Positions 36,580-44,528 of a stretch of 64,000 nucleotides of DNA are shown here, one piece after another. The notes beneath the pieces were generated by a model. That model searched no databases. It worked only from the letters and a program-made list of their open reading frames with translations, and had not been told where the DNA came from. A program made the position numbers and the translations under genes. The stretch comes from CAWCUZ01 sp963798795 (GTDB lineage Bacteria; Acidobacteriota; Vicinamibacteria; Vicinamibacterales; SCN-69-37). Positions within the stretch are counted from its first letter, which is position 1; each line of letters starts with the position of its first letter. The DNA is taken from assembly GCA_963798795.1 (NCBI GenBank), contig CAWCUZ010000007.1, positions 186,001-250,000 on the forward strand, read 5' to 3'.

Positions 36580-37710
36580 ATGCGGTACTCGAGCCCGCTG
36601 CGCCGATTCGGTTCCGTTTCCGGGGCCGTGGCCCTGGCCGGCACCCTGGCGGCCTGCCACAAGGGATCGCCCGCCGCGCCTGCGCCGGCCGTCTCGATTC
36701 ACGTCACTGCCGTGTCCCCGAATGTCGGATCGGCGCTCGGCGGGTCGGCCGTGACGATCACCGGCTCGGGCTTCGTTTCGAGCGTCCTCGTGTTCTTCGG
36801 CGGCGCGCAGGCGACGGACGTGCAGTTCGTGAACGGCGGCCAACTGACCGCCGTCACGCCCACGCATGCGTCGGGCTCGGTTGATGTCACCGTGTCGGTG
36901 CCCGGCGGAAGCGGCAACCTGCCGGCCGGCTTCACCTTCGCGGGTGCGCCGACGGGCGGCAACGCCGCTCCCGTGATCAGCCGCCTGCGCGTCGTCGCGC
37001 CGCGGGCGAACCAGCCGGCCGGTTACGCGGACGTCAACGATGTCGTCACGCTCGCTGCGGACGTGACCGATCCCGACACGCCGCTCGATCAGCTTCAGTA
37101 CCTGTGGTTGGCGTCGCAAGGCTCCGTCGCGGGAACCGGCGCGCAGGTGACGTGGCATGCGCCGATCGGCCTGTCGACGCCCGCGTCGGTGAGGGTCACG
37201 CTCACCGTCGACGAGATCTATCAGGGTTCGAGCGGGCAGCCGGAGGAGAACCGCGTCACGGACACGCTCGATCTGTCGGTGCACGACACGAACAAGGAAG
37301 TGACCGACCTGGCGCTCGATTTTCTGGAGTTGTTCGCCGATTCGACCGTGCCGGCGGCTCAGGTCGTGCACGGTTTCTACAGCACCTGTCTCGGAGGAGA
37401 AGGCCGCAGCAACGAGCTCGACGACGTCGAAACGAACCGCAAGGAGGTCGTCGAAGTGCAGCACACCTACGGCACGCCGACCTTTGGCCTGAATTTCAAC
37501 GGCACCTGCGTGCTCCGGGATCGCCTCCGCGCGGCGGACGCCTGCGCCGTGTTTCCCGTGGACTGGACCGTTCGGAAGGTGTCGAACGGCGGCCTGGAGC
37601 GTTCCTTTGGCACTGACCAGGTGACGGCCGTCTACCGTACGAACCGCTGGTATCTGTGCGAAAGCGATTTCAAGGGCGACACGGTCAACTTCGGCGGCCA
37701 CGGCTGGTAA
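36580..37710 (+). CDS. IPT/TIG-domain lipoprotein
   Basis: 376 residues. Lipobox LAAC with the modified Cys at residue 26. An IPT/TIG immunoglobulin-like domain follows (about 45-115: VTAVSPNVGSALGGSAVTIT, SGFVSSVLVFFGG, TVSVPGGSGN), then a PKD-like domain (ISRLRVVAPRANQPAGYADV, about 130-235) and a C-terminal unique domain with four cysteines (STCLGG, GTC, DAC, LCESDF). The next gene is a tandem paralogue. Likely surface or periplasmic; role unknown. Confidence 0.85.
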   Translation: MRYSSPLRRFGSVSGAVALAGTLAACHKGSPAAPAPAVSIHVTAVSPNVGSALGGSAVTITGSGFVSSVLVFFGGAQATDVQFVNGGQLTAVTPTHASGSVDVTVSVPGGSGNLPAGFTFAGAPTGGNAAPVISRLRVVAPRANQPAGYADVNDVVTLAADVTDPDTPLDQLQYLWLASQGSVAGTGAQVTWHAPIGLSTPASVRVTLTVDEIYQGSSGQPEENRVTDTLDLSVHDTNKEVTDLALDFLELFADSTVPAAQVVHGFYSTCLGGEGRSNELDDVETNRKEVVEVQHTYGTPTFGLNFNGTCVLRDRLRAADACAVFPVDWTVRKVSNGGLERSFGTDQVTAVYRTNRWYLCESDFKGDTVNFGGHGW

Positions 37711-37801
37711 GGCCAATGGGAACGCCGGCCTCGCGGAGCAGGTAAGATCAGGGAGCCGGTCCTCCCCGGCCCGTTTTCGATTCCGTCATCCTCATTTAGC
37801 C

Positions 37802-38944
37802 ATGTTCCAACGACTCGTCTGTCGCCGTATCGTGTCCATCGGCGCGGCTGCGGCACTCGCAGTCGCGCTGACGGCCTGTCACAAGAAGTCGCCGACCCAG
37901 CCCGGCGGCCAGATTGCCATTACCGGCCTGACGCCGACGTCGGGGTCATCTTTCGGCGGGACGTCGGTCACCATCAACGGCTCGGGATTCGTGCCGGGCG
38001 TCTTCGTCTTTTTCGGCGGCACCGCGGCGACCGACGTCGTCGTCGTCAGCGACGCGCAACTGACGGCGACGACACCGCCGCACGTGGCGGGCCCCGCAGA
38101 TGTGACCGTGTCCGTACCGGGCGCCAGCTCGAATCTGGAGGGTGCCTTCACCTATACCGTGGCGCAGCCGGGCGAGAACGCGCCGCCGGTCATCACGCGG
38201 CTCCGCAGCGTCGGCATGCATCCGAACCAGCCGTCGGGGTACGCCGAACTCAAGGAAGCGGTCACGCTCGCGGCGGACGTCACGGACATGGAGACGCCGT
38301 CGGACCAGTTGCAGTACGAATGGTCCGCCGCGCGCGGCGCGATCGACGGCATGGGTGCCACGGTCATGTGGCAGCCGCCCGCCGACCTGCCGGTGCCCGG
38401 CACCGTCACGATCACGCTCACCGTCGTCGAGACGTACCAGGTGCCCGACGACCAGGGGCTGCCGGTCGACCGCGAGAACCGCGTCACGAAGACGATCGAC
38501 ATGTCGGTGCACGACGGCCCGAAGGAAGTCGGCGACATGGCCGCAGAGTTTCTGGAGCTGTTCTCGGACTCGAACGTGCCGGCGCAGCAGGTGGTGCACA
38601 ATTTCTTCGATCGCTGCCTCGGCCTCGACGGCCACACGAACGAGCAGCAGGACGTGCGGGACAATCGCACCAACTACACGATCCTCGAGCATCACATCGG
38701 CGATCCCACCTTCCAGCTCGCCTTCAACGGCAGCTGCACGATCGGCAACCGGACCCGCTTCGGCGACGCCTGCACGAACTTTCCGGTGATGTGGCGGTCG
38801 ATCAATCACGCGAACGGCGGCGCGACGGAGGTGGTCACCGGGATCGACCAGGTGACGGCCGTGTTCAAGACCAGCCGGTGGTATCTGTGCGAGAGCGATT
38901 TCCAGCCCGATGAGTCGACGACGGGTCGGATCCGCCGGCGCTGA
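37802..38944 (+). CDS. IPT/TIG-domain lipoprotein (tandem paralogue)
   Basis: 380 residues, same architecture as the previous gene and lipidated at Cys 26 (LTAC). IPT/TIG domain about 45-112 (LTPTSGSSFGGTSVTINGSG), PKD-like domain (RSVGMHPNQPSGYAELKEAV) and a C-terminal domain ending RWYLCESDFQPD. It differs from its twin by a longer inserted loop in the second domain. The two share the C-terminal VVHxF(Y/F) and TSRWYLCESDF motifs, so they arose by duplication and probably act in the same process. Confidence 0.85.
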   Translation: MFQRLVCRRIVSIGAAAALAVALTACHKKSPTQPGGQIAITGLTPTSGSSFGGTSVTINGSGFVPGVFVFFGGTAATDVVVVSDAQLTATTPPHVAGPADVTVSVPGASSNLEGAFTYTVAQPGENAPPVITRLRSVGMHPNQPSGYAELKEAVTLAADVTDMETPSDQLQYEWSAARGAIDGMGATVMWQPPADLPVPGTVTITLTVVETYQVPDDQGLPVDRENRVTKTIDMSVHDGPKEVGDMAAEFLELFSDSNVPAQQVVHNFFDRCLGLDGHTNEQQDVRDNRTNYTILEHHIGDPTFQLAFNGSCTIGNRTRFGDACTNFPVMWRSINHANGGATEVVTGIDQVTAVFKTSRWYLCESDFQPDESTTGRIRRR

Positions 38945-38953
38945 TTCCATGCC

Positions 38954-38959
38954 TACAAT
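38954..38959 (+). promoter_or_regulatory. -10 box TACAAT of phhB
   Basis: TACAAT ends five bases before the ATG at 38965, the clearest leaderless arrangement in the window. Confidence 0.55.
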
Positions 38960-38964
38960 GGCGT

Positions 38965-39249
38965 ATGAAATTGTCCACGCAGGAAATCCAGTCCCGTCTT
39001 GCGGAGCGCGTCGGCTGGTCGCAGGCCGGTGACGCCATCAGCCGCGAGTTCACGTTCACCACCTTCCCCGACGCCATCGCCTTCGTCGTCCGGCTGGCGT
39101 TCGACGCCGAAGCGGCGGACCACCACCCCGATTTGCACGTAAACTACCGGCGCGTGACCGTGTCGTGGAGCACGCACAGCGAGGGCGGCGTGACGGACAA
39201 GGACTTCGACGGCGCGCGGAAGGCGGACGAGATTGCGGGGCGGAAGTAA
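38965..39249 (+). CDS. phhB: 4a-hydroxytetrahydrobiopterin dehydratase
   Basis: 94 residues, a complete pterin carbinolamine dehydratase. The signature EAADHHPDLHVNYRRVTVSW contains the catalytic histidines; THSEGGVTDKDF follows. It regenerates the pterin cofactor of aromatic amino acid hydroxylases, although no hydroxylase gene is in the window. Its 3' end is followed directly by a heptamer array. Confidence 0.93.
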   Translation: MKLSTQEIQSRLAERVGWSQAGDAISREFTFTTFPDAIAFVVRLAFDAEAADHHPDLHVNYRRVTVSWSTHSEGGVTDKDFDGARKADEIAGRK

Positions 39250-39251
39250 GG

Positions 39252-39382
39252 GTGCGGGGTGCGGGGTGCGGGGTGCGGGGTGCGGGGTGCGGGGTGCGGG
39301 GTGCGGGGTGCGGAGTGCGGGGTGCGGGGTGCGGGGTGCGCGGTGCGGAGTGCGCGGTGCGCGGTGCGCGGTGCGGGAATCT
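39252..39382. repeat. Heptamer array GTGCGGG, about 18 copies
   Basis: The most regular copy of the GTGCGGG array, beginning three bases after phhB. Variants GAGTGCG and GCGGTGC accumulate towards its 3' end. Confidence 0.85.
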
Positions 39383-39384
39383 CG

Positions 39385-39460
39385 AATCCTTGAATCCTTG
39401 AATCTTTGAATCTTTGAATCCCGAGTCGTTTGTTTCCCCGAGTCGTTGAATTCGCGAATC
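39385..39460. repeat. Octamer array TTGAATCC and CCGAGTCG-type words
   Basis: About five copies of TTGAATCC/TTGAATCT followed by CCCGAGTCG words. The word order resembles the right end of the four-helix-bundle element at 49366-49435, so this may be a solitary end. Confidence 0.65.
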
Positions 39461-39464
39461 GCCG

Positions 39465-39923
39465 ATGCGTCTGAAGACGTCCTACTCCGCCCGCGAGGTC
39501 GCGGGCCTCACCGGGCTCAGCGCGCGCCAGCTCCAGGGCTGGGACGCGACACGGGTCTTTCCGTCGGCCATTTCGTCCCGCCGGACGACCGCGGGCGGCT
39601 TCACCGAGCGCCGCTACTCGCCCGTCGACCTCATCGAACTGCTGGCTTTGGCCGAGCTGCGCCGGCGCGGCTTCGCGCCCGCCGCGCTCAAGAGGCTCAT
39701 GGATGCGCTCCGCCAGTACTTCCGCCGGCGCCTCTCCGAGACGCTCGACGATGCCGGCGAGATGCGGCTGCTCACCGACGGCCGGGGCCTCTTCCTCCGC
39801 ACGCGCGAGGGCCACATCTTCGACGTCCTCGCGGATCCCACCCAGCCGCTCATCACCGGCGACGGGCTGCCGCTGAAGCCGGTGACAGGACGGGCGCGGG
39901 CGAGGCGGAGCAGGCACAAGTAG
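39465..39923 (+). CDS. MerR-family transcriptional regulator
   Basis: 152 residues. Winged helix at the N-terminus: YSAREVAGLTGLSARQLQGW and then ERRYSPVDLIELLALAELRR, the MerR wing and linker. The C-terminal region (about 80-150) is short and lacks metal-binding cysteines, so the ligand is not predictable. The gene lies between two repeat arrays. Confidence 0.88.
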   Translation: MRLKTSYSAREVAGLTGLSARQLQGWDATRVFPSAISSRRTTAGGFTERRYSPVDLIELLALAELRRRGFAPAALKRLMDALRQYFRRRLSETLDDAGEMRLLTDGRGLFLRTREGHIFDVLADPTQPLITGDGLPLKPVTGRARARRSRHK

Positions 39924-40037
39924 GGGTTCTGGGGTTCTGAAGCGCTCGAAACGTCAGAACGTCAGAACTCCAGAACTCCAGAACTCCAGAACGTCAGAAC
40001 TCCAGGACTCCAGGACTCCAGGACTCCAGAACTCCAG
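39924..40037. repeat. Fold-back octamer array (CCAGAACT)
   Basis: GGGGTTCTGGGGTTCTG (39924-39940) is the inverse of the following AGAACTCC / AGAACGTC / AGGACTCC array (39955-40037). It resembles the fold-back arrays at 26555 and 18000. Confidence 0.7.
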
Positions 40038-40113
40038 CTGCGGAATCAGTGGCGCGGGCAGCAGGCGCGCCGCCTGGAAGCCCGACTGCGAGGCCAGACC
40101 CATCTGGCGTCAT

Positions 40114-40150
40114 TATGAGTATAATATGAGTCACATGGGAGCTCTATAAG
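40114..40150 (+). promoter_or_regulatory. Promoter with direct repeats TATGAGT upstream of the RHH gene
   Basis: TATGAGT occurs at 40114-40120 and 40125-40131, 11 bases apart, with a consensus TATAAT -10 box (40120-40125) between and overlapping them. A second -10-like TATAAG (40145-40150) lies next to the ATG at 40154. Spacing of one helical turn suits a ribbon-helix-helix dimer, so autorepression is likely. Confidence 0.6.
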
Positions 40151-40153
40151 AGT

Positions 40154-40495
40154 ATGAAGAGAGTGCAACCCGTCTTGAGCGCAACGGAGCTGGCCCTGGT
40201 CGACCAGATGGCCGAGTTGACCCATTCGAAGCGCACCGAAGTCATCAAGAACGCCCTGACCGTGTACCACTGGTTCGTTCGGCAGGCATTGACGGGTGGC
40301 CGGGTGGTGGCGCGGAGGCCGACTGGCGAAGAGATCGTGCTCGAGACGGCAGAATTGGGCGCGCTCGAGGGCAAGGGCAATCGCCTGGGCCCCGAGGAAC
40401 TGGGGCTGCTGGCGGAGCAACTCGCCGCCGCGCGCGATCCGGTCGAGGCCGCCCGCCTCAAGGAGCGGTTGACGCGCGGCTTCTACGGAATCTGA
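40154..40495 (+). CDS. Ribbon-helix-helix (CopG-like) protein
   Basis: 113 residues. The N-terminal RHH fold shows PVLSATELALVDQMAEL followed by THSKRTEVIKNALTVY, the usual beta strand and two helices. The C-terminal half (about 50-113) is helical and ends LTRGFYGI; it may bind the partner encoded five bases downstream. Resembles antitoxins of type II modules, but the partner is not a known toxin. Confidence 0.75.
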   Translation: MKRVQPVLSATELALVDQMAELTHSKRTEVIKNALTVYHWFVRQALTGGRVVARRPTGEEIVLETAELGALEGKGNRLGPEELGLLAEQLAAARDPVEAARLKERLTRGFYGI

Positions 40496-40500
40496 ACGAA

Positions 40501-40746
40501 GTGCCCAAGGTCCGCCGGCACAACGTTCCCCCCGCGCTGTTTCAGCACCTGCTGGACCGTGTGCAGAGCCGGCAGATCCCGGCGACGCAGTTGCAGGAGT
40601 TGGCGGGATGGCTCGACACGGAGCCCGACGTTCCCGAAGGCGAGTGGTACAAACGATTCTCGGGGATGACCGCGTGCGGTGAAGGCGAGTTGGTCAGGAC
40701 TTTTCTGCTGCCGGGCCAGGCGCCGAGGGGCACGTCCCTGCCTTGA
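40501..40746 (+). CDS. Small conserved-looking protein paired with the RHH gene
   Basis: 81 residues from a GTG at 40501. Notable motifs are VPPALFQHLLDRVQSRQIP, LAGWLDTEPDVPEGEWYKRF and GEGELVRTFLLPGQAPRG. I have the impression of having met this pattern in proteins of other high-GC bacteria, but cannot name a family. No catalytic motif is obvious. Together with the RHH gene it forms a compact two-gene unit behind an operator, which would fit a regulatory or toxin-antitoxin-like module; this is inference. Confidence 0.6.
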   Translation: MPKVRRHNVPPALFQHLLDRVQSRQIPATQLQELAGWLDTEPDVPEGEWYKRFSGMTACGEGELVRTFLLPGQAPRGTSLP

Positions 40747-41036
40747 CGATCGATACCGCGGCTCCTGATGCGCGCCGGCTTGCTGACGCGCAGCATCGTC
40801 CATGCGTCGGCGGCGGACCCGGGCCTCGCGACCGCCGGCGCGGAGGCGATGTCGGTGCGGTTACACCAAGTCAAAGGCGACGACGTAGTCGCCGGGCTGG
40901 TCGGGGATCGAGAGCATTACCTCGACCGACACGCGGCCGCCGGGCGGCACGTCGGCCGGCAGCGGGACCCGAATCCAGTCGAAATCCACCAACGGTCGGC
41001 CAAGTCCAGCGCCGTGGAGATGCGCGCCGAGGCGCG

Positions 41037-41084
41037 GCGTGCGAGGTGCGGAGTGCGGGGTGCGGCGTGCGAGGTGCGGGGGTG
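41037..41084. repeat. Short GTGCGGG heptamer array
   Basis: About six degenerate copies of the heptamer unit also seen at 26555 and 39252, upstream of the second M14 gene. Confidence 0.65.
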
Positions 41085-41150
41085 CAGAGCCCTGGAACCC
41101 GGAACGAACCCGGAACGTCGAACCCCGAACCCTGGAACGACGAAGCCCCT

Positions 41151-41156
41151 TACAAT
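41151..41156 (+). promoter_or_regulatory. -10 box TACAAT of the second M14 gene
   Basis: TACAAT ends eight bases before the ATG at 41165, a near-leaderless arrangement. Confidence 0.5.
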
Positions 41157-41164
41157 GAACCCTC

Positions 41165-43993
41165 ATGCGCCGCGTCCTTGCCGTCCTCGTCCTGCTCTTC
41201 CCGGTCGCCCTGTCCTCGCAGAGTCGCCTGCCGACGCCAGAGTCGGTCCTGGGTTTCGTGCCGGGCTCCGACCACAAGCTCGCGACCTACGACCAGACGG
41301 TCGACTACTTCCGCAAGCTCGACGCGGCGAGCGATCGCGTCCAGCTCGTCGAGGCCGGCAAGACGACGCAGGGGCGGACCTTCTATTTCGCGCTGATCTC
41401 GAGCCGCGAGAACCTCCAGCGGCTCGACCGCTACCGGCAGATTGCCGTCCGACTGGCGCATCCGGAGGGGCTGACTGACGACCAGGCGCGGCAGCTCGCG
41501 CGCGAGGGGAAAGCGTTCGTGCACATCGACGGCGGCCTGCACGCCGACGAGTTCGCCGGGCCGCAGCACACGCCGCTGCTCGCCTACGACCTGCTGACCC
41601 ACGCCGACGAACCGGAGTACAAGCCGATCCTCGACAACGTCATCCTCATGCTGTGGCCCACGATCAACCCCGACGGCCAGCAGATGGTGGCCGAGTGGCA
41701 CATGCAGAACGTGGGCACGCCGCAGGAAAACCAGGGGCTGCCGCGGCTGTATCAGGAATACGTCGGCCACGACAACAATCGCGACGCCTACATGCTCGAC
41801 ATGATCGAGTCGCGCGTCCTCGAGTACACGTGGCGGCAGTGGGAGCCCGAGATCATCCACGTGCACCACCAGGGCGCGCCGGCGCCGTCGCGCATCTGGT
41901 TCCCGCCGTTCGCGGAGCCGATCGCAACCGACGCGCCACCGATCATCTCGCGCGAGATCAACATGCTCGGCATGGCGATGGCCCGCCGCGAAGACGAGGA
42001 CGGCCACCCGGGGACGATGCACATGGGGACGGGGTACGACGCGTGGTACCCCGGGTACATCGACTACAACCCGATTTTCAAGAACATCGCGGCGTACTGG
42101 ACCGAGACGGCGCCCACGCCGCTCGCGCCGCGCAACGCCCCGGTGCGCGACAACCAGCTCCGGCCGGAAAGCCTCTACGCGAGCCCGTGGCCCGGCGGCG
42201 ACTGGAGCCTGGCGCTGGGCGTACGCTACATGGAATCGGCGTCGATGGGCGCGCTCGAGTTCGCGGCGAAGTACAAGGAGTCGGTCCTGTACGACCGCTA
42301 CCTCGCGGGCCGCAACCAGATTGCGCTCGGTGAACACGAGGCGCCGTACGCCTACATCGTGCCGCAGGACCAGCGTGACCCGGTGGCGGCCGTGGAGCTG
42401 CTGCGGCGGCTGGCGTTCTCCGGCGTGCGCGTGTCGCAGCTCACCGCCGATGTGAAGATCGGCGACGACACGTGGCCGGCCGGGACGTGGGTCGTGCCGA
42501 CCGATCAGGAATTCGCCGCGGCGGCGCGCGAAGTGCTCGACGAGCAGCACTATCCCCAGGTGCCCGGCAGTGACGGCACGCTCGACCAGCCGTACGACGC
42601 GGCGGGCTGGACGCTGCCAATTTCGATGAACGTCCGGGTCGTGCCCGCCGGCGCACCGCTCGGCCAGGACGCGCGCGCAAAGATGAAGCGGCTCGGCCCG
42701 ACGGTCGATCCTGCCGCCACGCCCAAGCCGTACCCATCGTCTGCGACCGACGCCGCGCCGTTCGACAGCGTGCCCGGCGTGGGATTCGACGCGAACCCGG
42801 CCGCGGCCGCGATCGTGCCGCCGGCGGGCCACGTGACCGGCAGCGGTTCGATGCTCGCGATCGATCCGGCGCAGAACAACGCGTTCCGCGCGATCAACCG
42901 CGCGTGGAAGGCCGGTCTCGAGGTGCGGTGGGAGCCGGCGTCCGGGTCGACGGGCGCGCGGTATCTCATCGGCGGCCTGTCGGAGCGCGATCAGCAGGAG
43001 CTGGTGAGCTCGCTCGCGCTCGCGGCCGAGCGGACCGATGCGCCTGGCACGGCGATCAAGCGCCCGCGCATCGGCCTGTTTCACCCGCAGAACAGCATAG
43101 ACGAGGGCTGGACGCGCTGGGTGCTCGAGCAGTACGGGTTCGACTACACCAGCGTCACGGGTGATGACATCGAGGCCGGCGGCCTGCGCGACAAGCTCGA
43201 CGTGCTGCTGATCGGCGACGAGAGCCGCGGCGTGCTCGCGGGCGGTGGCCGTGGCGGCCGCGGTGGCGGATTCGGCGGCGGCGCGCCGGGCGCCCCGGGC
43301 GCGGCTCGCGCTGGCGGCGCGGGTGCCGGAGCCGGCGGCGCGCGCGGCGGGGGGGCAGCAGGTGCACGCGGCGGCGGCGCGGCCGGTGGACGGGCCGGAG
43401 GTAGCGCGGCTGCTGGACGAGCCGGTGGCGGCGCGGCGGGGCAGACCGGCGGCGCGGTCGGCGGCGGACGTGGCGGCGGTCGCGGCGGCGGCGCCGCCGC
43501 GAACAGTCCCGCGAACGAAGCGCGCATCCGCGCGCTCGACGAGTTCATCCGTGCCGGCGGCACGCTCGTGTGCCTCAATGACAGCACCGTGTTTGCGATC
43601 GATCAGCTCGACCTGCCGGTGCGCAACGCGCTTGCCGGTCTGTCGCGGCGCGACTTCTTCGCCGGCATCTCGCTCCTGCGCGTCAACGTCGATCCGACGC
43701 TGCGCGTGATGGCCGGGATGCCCCAGGAAGCGGCGGTGTTCTTCGACGGCAGCCCGGCGTTCGAGCCGCTCGAAGGCTTCAAGGGCGAGGTTCTGGCGCG
43801 GTATGCCGACACCGGCTCGCCGCTCGCGTCCGGGTACCTGCTCGGCGAGGACTACCTGCACGGCAAGGCTGCCGCCGTCGACGTCGACCACGGCGACGGC
43901 CACGTGGTGCTCATCGGCTTCCGCCCGCAATGGCGCGGCCAGCCCTTCGGCACGTTCCGCGTGATGTTCAACGCCGTGCTCGCGGCGAGATAG
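41165..43993 (+). CDS. Secreted M14-family zinc carboxypeptidase-like protein
   Basis: 942 residues, intact paralogue of the gene at 23552. Signal peptide 1-19 (VLAVLVLLFPVALSS). Zinc ligands H126-x-x-E129 (GGLHADEFAG) and the His cluster near 232-235 (IIHVHHQGA). Motifs YVGHDNNRDAYMLDM and DDQARQLAREGKAF are shared with the paralogue. A long Gly/Arg-rich insert (about residues 690-780) interrupts the C-terminal domain, which ends PFGTFRVMFNAVLAAR. Likely a periplasmic or secreted metallocarboxypeptidase acting on peptides or peptidoglycan fragments; substrate unknown. Confidence 0.88.
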   Translation: MRRVLAVLVLLFPVALSSQSRLPTPESVLGFVPGSDHKLATYDQTVDYFRKLDAASDRVQLVEAGKTTQGRTFYFALISSRENLQRLDRYRQIAVRLAHPEGLTDDQARQLAREGKAFVHIDGGLHADEFAGPQHTPLLAYDLLTHADEPEYKPILDNVILMLWPTINPDGQQMVAEWHMQNVGTPQENQGLPRLYQEYVGHDNNRDAYMLDMIESRVLEYTWRQWEPEIIHVHHQGAPAPSRIWFPPFAEPIATDAPPIISREINMLGMAMARREDEDGHPGTMHMGTGYDAWYPGYIDYNPIFKNIAAYWTETAPTPLAPRNAPVRDNQLRPESLYASPWPGGDWSLALGVRYMESASMGALEFAAKYKESVLYDRYLAGRNQIALGEHEAPYAYIVPQDQRDPVAAVELLRRLAFSGVRVSQLTADVKIGDDTWPAGTWVVPTDQEFAAAAREVLDEQHYPQVPGSDGTLDQPYDAAGWTLPISMNVRVVPAGAPLGQDARAKMKRLGPTVDPAATPKPYPSSATDAAPFDSVPGVGFDANPAAAAIVPPAGHVTGSGSMLAIDPAQNNAFRAINRAWKAGLEVRWEPASGSTGARYLIGGLSERDQQELVSSLALAAERTDAPGTAIKRPRIGLFHPQNSIDEGWTRWVLEQYGFDYTSVTGDDIEAGGLRDKLDVLLIGDESRGVLAGGGRGGRGGGFGGGAPGAPGAARAGGAGAGAGGARGGGAAGARGGGAAGGRAGGSAAAGRAGGGAAGQTGGAVGGGRGGGRGGGAAANSPANEARIRALDEFIRAGGTLVCLNDSTVFAIDQLDLPVRNALAGLSRRDFFAGISLLRVNVDPTLRVMAGMPQEAAVFFDGSPAFEPLEGFKGEVLARYADTGSPLASGYLLGEDYLHGKAAAVDVDHGDGHVVLIGFRPQWRGQPFGTFRVMFNAVLAAR

Positions 43994-44171
43994 CGGCGGC
44001 AGGCGCCGGGCTACGGACACCGCCCTCGAAACCACCGCTCCGTGCGGTTCGATTTCGCGCTGTCGCCATGAGCCTCACTCGGAGTCGACGGCGATCCGAC
44101 AACGCAACCGCCGTTTTGAGCCGTCAGCTGTGCCTGGTGCCTGATCGAACGCCGAGCGCCGAAAGCCCGCT

Positions 44172-44468
44172 CTATTCGATGGGAAAGATGTCGCCCAGTC
44201 CGTCGACGGGGCGCGGGATGACGTGGACGCCGATGAGCTCGCCTACCTTGCGCGCAGCGGCGGCGCCAGCGTCGGTGGCGGCCTTGACGGAGGCGACGTC
44301 GCCCCGCACGATCGCGGTGACCAGGCCGGCATCCACTTTCTGCCAGCCCACGAAAACGACGTTCGCGGTCTTGACCATGGCATCGGTCGCCTCGATCATC
44401 CCCACGAGGCCGCGCGTTTCCACCATGCCGAGAGCCTCGCCGGGAAGCGATTTGGACGACGGAGCCAC
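44172..44468 (-). CDS. Bacterial microcompartment shell protein, BMC-H type (orphan)
   Basis: 98 residues with a complete BMC domain: EALGMVETRGLVGMIEATDAM, VDAGLVTAIVRGDVASVKAA and VGELIGVHVIPRP. Hexameric shell proteins of this kind (CcmK/PduA/EutM group) form the facets of carboxysomes and metabolosomes. No other shell protein, encapsulated enzyme or pentamer vertex gene is present nearby, which is unusual. A short poly-basic N-terminus precedes the domain. It may be part of a satellite locus elsewhere in the genome. Confidence 0.9.
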   Translation of the reverse strand: MAPSSKSLPGEALGMVETRGLVGMIEATDAMVKTANVVFVGWQKVDAGLVTAIVRGDVASVKAATDAGAAAARKVGELIGVHVIPRPVDGLGDIFPIE

Positions 44469-44528
44469 GGGAAGAAGATAGCAGACATTTGCGCTTGGCG
44501 ATTTGTGATTTGCGATTTGCGAGCTGCG

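Larger units (their letters stand above)
40747..41164. other. Gene-free segment with a gene scrap and repeats
   Basis: No intact gene. The minus strand of about 40864-41000 encodes GRPLVDFDWIRVPLPADVPP and PDQPGDYVVAFDLV followed by a stop, which looks like the end of a beta-sandwich domain found in exported or glycosyltransferase-associated proteins, but nothing precedes it. A GTGCGGG array (about 41037-41084) and CCCGGAACG words (41094-41135) follow. The rest shows nothing recognisable. Confidence 0.5.

Noticed and set aside
39252..39382. Possible CRISPR array
   Set aside because: Units of 7 bases with no spacers; a simple tandem repeat.
41150..44035. 961-residue minus-strand open frame
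   Set aside because: Exactly opposite the M14 peptidase gene; no recognisable motifs.
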